A stretch of DNA of 64,000 bases from Limnohabitans sp. T6-5 (lineage in GTDB: Bacteria; Pseudomonadota; Gammaproteobacteria; Burkholderiales; Burkholderiaceae_C), in contig NZ_NERV01000005.1 in assembly GCF_003063315.1 (NCBI RefSeq), positions 124,001-188,000 on the forward strand, given 5' to 3'. The notes beneath the pieces are model-generated. The model did no database searches. It was not told where the DNA came from and saw nothing but the letters and a program-made list of their open reading frames with translations. Made by a program: the position numbers and the translations under genes. Below are positions 60,911-64,000 of this stretch, in pieces. Each line of letters begins with the position of its first letter. The stretch's first letter is position 1.

Positions 60911-62131
60911 TCAAACCACCCCCCGCGCCACCAGCCCCGCCACCTGCGCATCGGTCAAACCCAACTCGTCCCGCAGCGTCTGCAAACTGTGCTCGCCCAG
61001 CCTGGGTGGCGCGCGGTGTGTCACGGGCGATGCCGACCAGTTCAGTGGGCTGCGCACCACGTGCACGGTCTGGCCTGAGCTGTGGGGCAGTTCCACCACC
61101 ATTTGGCGGTGCTGCGTTTGCGGGTCGGCAAAGACTTGCGCCATGTCATTGATCGGGCCGGCCGGGACGGTGGCGTCGCTCAGTTGTTGCAGCAACTGCG
61201 CCCGGGATCGGCCGCGCACCAGGGCTTGCAAGGCGTCACGCAGTTCGCTGCGGTGGGCGATGCGTTGCATGTTGGTGGCAAAGCGCGGGTCTGCGGGCAT
61301 GTCGGGTGCACCCAGCACGGCGCAAAGTTGCTGGAACTGGCCGTTGTTGCCTGCCGCGATGATGATTCGCCCGTCAGCGCAGTCAAACACTTCAGAGGGC
61401 GATGCGATCGGGTTGGTGTTGCCCACACGCTGTGGGGCCTTGCCGCTCATCAGGTAGCCCACGGCCAAGTGGCCGTTGAAGGCGACAGTCGCGTCCAGCA
61501 TGGCCGCGTCGATGGCCTGGCCTTCGCCGGTTTTTTGGCGGTGCATGAGCGCGCCCAGAATGCCGATGGTGGCGTACAGGCCCGTCACCATGTCGGTCAT
61601 CGGAATGGATGTGCGCATGGGGCCGCCGCCGGGCTGGTCGTCGGGCAGGCCGCAGGTGCTCATGGGCCCAGCCAGGCCTTGCAAGATGAAGTCGTAAGCG
61701 GGCTTGGGCGCATACGGGCCGGTTTGCCCAAAGCCGGTGACCGAGCAGTAAATCAGCGCGGGCTTCAGGGCTCGCAGGCTGGCTTCGTCGAGGCCATATT
61801 TGGCCAGCGAGCCGACTTTGTAGTTCTCCACCACCACGTCGCAGCGCAGCGCCAAATCGCGTACCAGTTGCGCACCTTCGGGGGTGGCGATGTCCACCGT
61901 GACCGAGTGCTTGCCCCGGTTGTAGGCCAGGTACAGCGCCGAGTCGTTGCTGGGCTGGCCGGTGGCGGGGTCTTGCAAAAAGGGCCCCATGCGCCGCGTG
62001 TCATCGCCTTCGCCAGGTTTTTCGATCTTGTAAACCGTGGCACCCATGTCGGCCAGGATTTGCGTGCACATGGGCCCGGCAATGACGCGTGTCAGGTCGA
62101 GGATCTTGATGCCTTCGAGGATGGCGCTCAT
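60911..62131 (-). CDS. CaiB/BaiF family CoA-transferase
   Basis: A 406-residue family III CoA-transferase. LDLTRVIAGPMCTQILADMG is the N-terminal signature, and the catalytic Asp is in SIPMTDMVTGLYA. RVGNTNPIASPSEVF is the usual middle block. It overlaps the AtuA-type gene by 4 bp (ATGA), so the two act together, probably moving CoA onto or off the acid handled by that protein. The acid is not identified. Its last 240 bp recur, diverged, at 58599-58835. Confidence 0.94.
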   Translation of the reverse strand: MSAILEGIKILDLTRVIAGPMCTQILADMGATVYKIEKPGEGDDTRRMGPFLQDPATGQPSNDSALYLAYNRGKHSVTVDIATPEGAQLVRDLALRCDVVVENYKVGSLAKYGLDEASLRALKPALIYCSVTGFGQTGPYAPKPAYDFILQGLAGPMSTCGLPDDQPGGGPMRTSIPMTDMVTGLYATIGILGALMHRQKTGEGQAIDAAMLDATVAFNGHLAVGYLMSGKAPQRVGNTNPIASPSEVFDCADGRIIIAAGNNGQFQQLCAVLGAPDMPADPRFATNMQRIAHRSELRDALQALVRGRSRAQLLQQLSDATVPAGPINDMAQVFADPQTQHRQMVVELPHSSGQTVHVVRSPLNWSASPVTHRAPPRLGEHSLQTLRDELGLTDAQVAGLVARGVV

Positions 62132-63975
62132 GGGGTGTCTCCAGTGGCGGGGTTGGTCAGCACCGAGGCGGGCACACGCAGCGGCATGTCCAGCAGCATC
62201 TGCGCAAACGACTTGCCCAGCGGGTCTGAGCGCAGGCTGCACACGCCGCCACCGCCCAGCGCCTGGTGCAAGACAAAGTTGAGCGCCTGCAAGCCAGGCA
62301 CTTCGTAACGCAGCACCGGCCCTTGCACGAGGTGGCTGAAATAGGCCTGCACCTGATCGGCTTGCAACTGGCTGCGCAGCCAGACCCAGGCGCGGGCGTG
62401 GCGTGCGATCACGCCGATGTTTTCATCGTCGCCCTTGTCGCCACTGCGCGCCCAGGCCAGGTCGATCAGGCGGGAGTCTTGCAGGGGTTCATCGCTGGCA
62501 GTGGTCGTCTCGGGAATCGCTGGCGCATGGCTGTAAACGGGATGCGCGTTGGCAGTCGGCGGCACGGCCAAGTCGCTCGCGTCCTGCACACCGTCACCCA
62601 ACTGCATCTGCAAGCGCACCTGGCTTTTGGGCACCAGAAAGGAACACAGCTTGATGACCGGCTGAATATCGGCACGCCCCGAAAACGAAGAGCGGGTGCC
62701 CGGCCCCATCGAGGTGCCGCTGCTCGCGCATTCGCGTTGCAACACCCCCAGCGCCTTGGCCTGTGCGTGGCGCACCGCGATGCGCAGCACCACTTCGCGG
62801 GCGGTGTGCGCTTGTGCGTGGGGGCCGTAGTGGGATTCGCCGCCCAGCAGTTCAATGCAGGTCTCGCTGTAGTCGCTAAAGCCCTGCTGCGTCATCAACA
62901 GGCGTGAGCGCGCCAGCAAAGCCTGCGCCGTGCGCTCGGCCTTCAGCGGAGCGTCGATGCCGCGAATGGCCATCATCAGCTGCAGCTGCCAGCCGTCTTG
63001 CCAGGTGGCGTTGGCTTTGTAGTGGGTGGGGGCGTGCAGGCCGCGTGCGCCGCTGACTTTTACGGTGCCTATGCCGGTGCGCTCTACCTGCACATGCCGC
63101 CAGTCGCAGCACACGTCGGGCATCAGGTACTGCGCGGGGTCGCCCACTTCGTAGAGGATTTGCTCGGCCACCGCGCCGGGGTGAATCAGACCGCCTGTGC
63201 CTTCGGGCTTGCTCAATTCCAGGCTGCCATCTGGGGCCACGTCGATCACCGGGTAGCCGATGTTGGCCCAATCGGGCACGTCTTGCCAGTCGGTGAACAG
63301 CCCGCCCGTGGCCTGCGCACCGCACTCGATCAAATGCCCCGCCAGCGTGCCCGCCGACAGGCGGTCCCAGTCCTCCCAGGACCAGCCAAATTCATGCACC
63401 AGCGCGCCCAACACCACGGCGCTGTCCACGCAGCGGCCGGTGATGACCACATCGGCCCCAGCGCCCAGGGATTGGGCAATGCCGCGTGCGCCCACATAGG
63501 CGTTGGCCGACAGGGGGCGCTCGGGCAGTTGTGCGTCGGCGGTGGTGCGCAGGCCTTGGGCTTGCAGCGTGCCCATCTGCGGCATGAGGTCGTCGCCGGT
63601 GACCACGGCCACGCGCAGCGCGATGCCTTGCTTTTCAGCGACCTGCAGCAGCGCATCGCGGCAGCCTTCAGGGTTCAGGCCGCCCGCATTGGCAATGACC
63701 TTGATGCCCCGCGCGTGAATGGCCTGCAGATGCGGCGTCATGACGGCCTGCACAAAGTCGGTGGCGTAACCAAGCGCCGGGTCTTTGGCCCGCGCACGCG
63801 CCAAAATGGCCATGGTGGTTTCGGCCAGGTAGTCGTAGACCAGATATTGCAAACCCGGCACCTGCAGCAGCTGCGGCGTGGCCATGGCCGAGTCGCCCCA
63901 AAAACCGCAAGCCCCGCCGATGCGCACGCGCAGCTCTGTTGATCCAATCCCCCTGTTCGTATGAGTTTCAGCCAC
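62128..63975 (-). CDS. AtuA-type acyclic terpene utilisation family protein (DUF1446)
   Basis: About 615 residues from a GTG at 63975 behind GGGAAG. The main part (about 1-450) is the AtuA/DUF1446 domain: RIGGACGFWGDSAMA, VIANAGGLNPEGCRDALL, VVITGRCVDSAVVLG and TGGLIHPGAVAEQILYEVG. A C-terminal AtuA-like ferredoxin-fold domain covers about 500-600 (DLAWARSGDKGDDENIGVIA). The family belongs to citronellol/geranyl-CoA and leucine-related pathways, but its reaction is not settled. The gene start is within 30 bp of the window end, so upstream partners cannot be seen. Confidence 0.9.
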   Translation of the reverse strand: MAETHTNRGIGSTELRVRIGGACGFWGDSAMATPQLLQVPGLQYLVYDYLAETTMAILARARAKDPALGYATDFVQAVMTPHLQAIHARGIKVIANAGGLNPEGCRDALLQVAEKQGIALRVAVVTGDDLMPQMGTLQAQGLRTTADAQLPERPLSANAYVGARGIAQSLGAGADVVITGRCVDSAVVLGALVHEFGWSWEDWDRLSAGTLAGHLIECGAQATGGLFTDWQDVPDWANIGYPVIDVAPDGSLELSKPEGTGGLIHPGAVAEQILYEVGDPAQYLMPDVCCDWRHVQVERTGIGTVKVSGARGLHAPTHYKANATWQDGWQLQLMMAIRGIDAPLKAERTAQALLARSRLLMTQQGFSDYSETCIELLGGESHYGPHAQAHTAREVVLRIAVRHAQAKALGVLQRECASSGTSMGPGTRSSFSGRADIQPVIKLCSFLVPKSQVRLQMQLGDGVQDASDLAVPPTANAHPVYSHAPAIPETTTASDEPLQDSRLIDLAWARSGDKGDDENIGVIARHARAWVWLRSQLQADQVQAYFSHLVQGPVLRYEVPGLQALNFVLHQALGGGGVCSLRSDPLGKSFAQMLLDMPLRVPASVLTNPATGDTP

Positions 63976-64000
63976 GGCACTTCCCTTGTAGGAGACCACC

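Overview
This window is a high-GC (about 60-65% by eye) stretch of a betaproteobacterial chromosome, most like the Comamonadaceae (Limnohabitans/Rhodoferax type). The clues are Bug-family tripartite-tricarboxylate receptors, a stand-alone homocysteine-methyltransferase half of MetH, many CaiB/BaiF CoA-transferases and acyl-CoA enzymes, and a porin-glnK-amtB operon behind a sigma-54 site. I saw no rRNA, tRNA, CRISPR array or intact transposase.

Layout. 0-4.4 kb (minus): an SDR, a crotonase, an AMACR-like racemase and the MetH N-terminal half. 4.9-10.9 kb: katG, queC, recQ and a hemerythrin. 11.3-16.8 kb (minus): a chain coupled by 4-bp overlaps that joins an isoquinoline-1-oxidoreductase-type molybdenum hydroxylase (2Fe-2S and Mo subunits) to SoxX, SoxY and SoxZ, followed by SoxA. 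A 144-bp repeat array lies between soxZ and soxA. 17.1-19.1 kb: E1 alpha/beta of a 2-oxoacid dehydrogenase. 19.3-24.4 kb: a small exported protein, a ComM/YifB ATPase and the nitrogen-regulated porin-glnK-amtB operon. 25.9-28.7 kb: a TRAP transporter (DctQMP). 29.3-39.5 kb: a plus-strand acyl-CoA catabolic cluster with two acyl-CoA ligases and two Bug receptors. 39.9-46.8 kb: an itaconate-degradation cluster (ich, acyl-CoA dehydrogenase, ict, MmgE/PrpD, ccl, LysR). 47-64 kb is mosaic: a MITE-like element, an orphan SdhB, a truncated binding protein, a racemase-SRPBCC fusion next to a BKACE enzyme, an AAA ATPase-RloB pair, broken genes, a GIY-YIG protein, an HsdR-N-like nuclease, HipBA, and finally a CoA-transferase with an AtuA-type protein.

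Two features dominate. First, intergenic spaces are filled with two families of hairpin repeats. Both have a constant outer frame and a variable inner stem whose two arms change together, and both occur mainly as inverted pairs of different classes. Several loci have expanded into tandem arrays of 54, 65, 108, 123, 124 or 144 bp. Second, in the mosaic region two small cargo blocks (GIY-YIG; HipBA) each sit directly downstream of a housekeeping-type gene and are followed by a second, diverged copy of that gene's 3' end. The repeats are missing from roughly 47.4-64 kb, which fits more recent turnover there.
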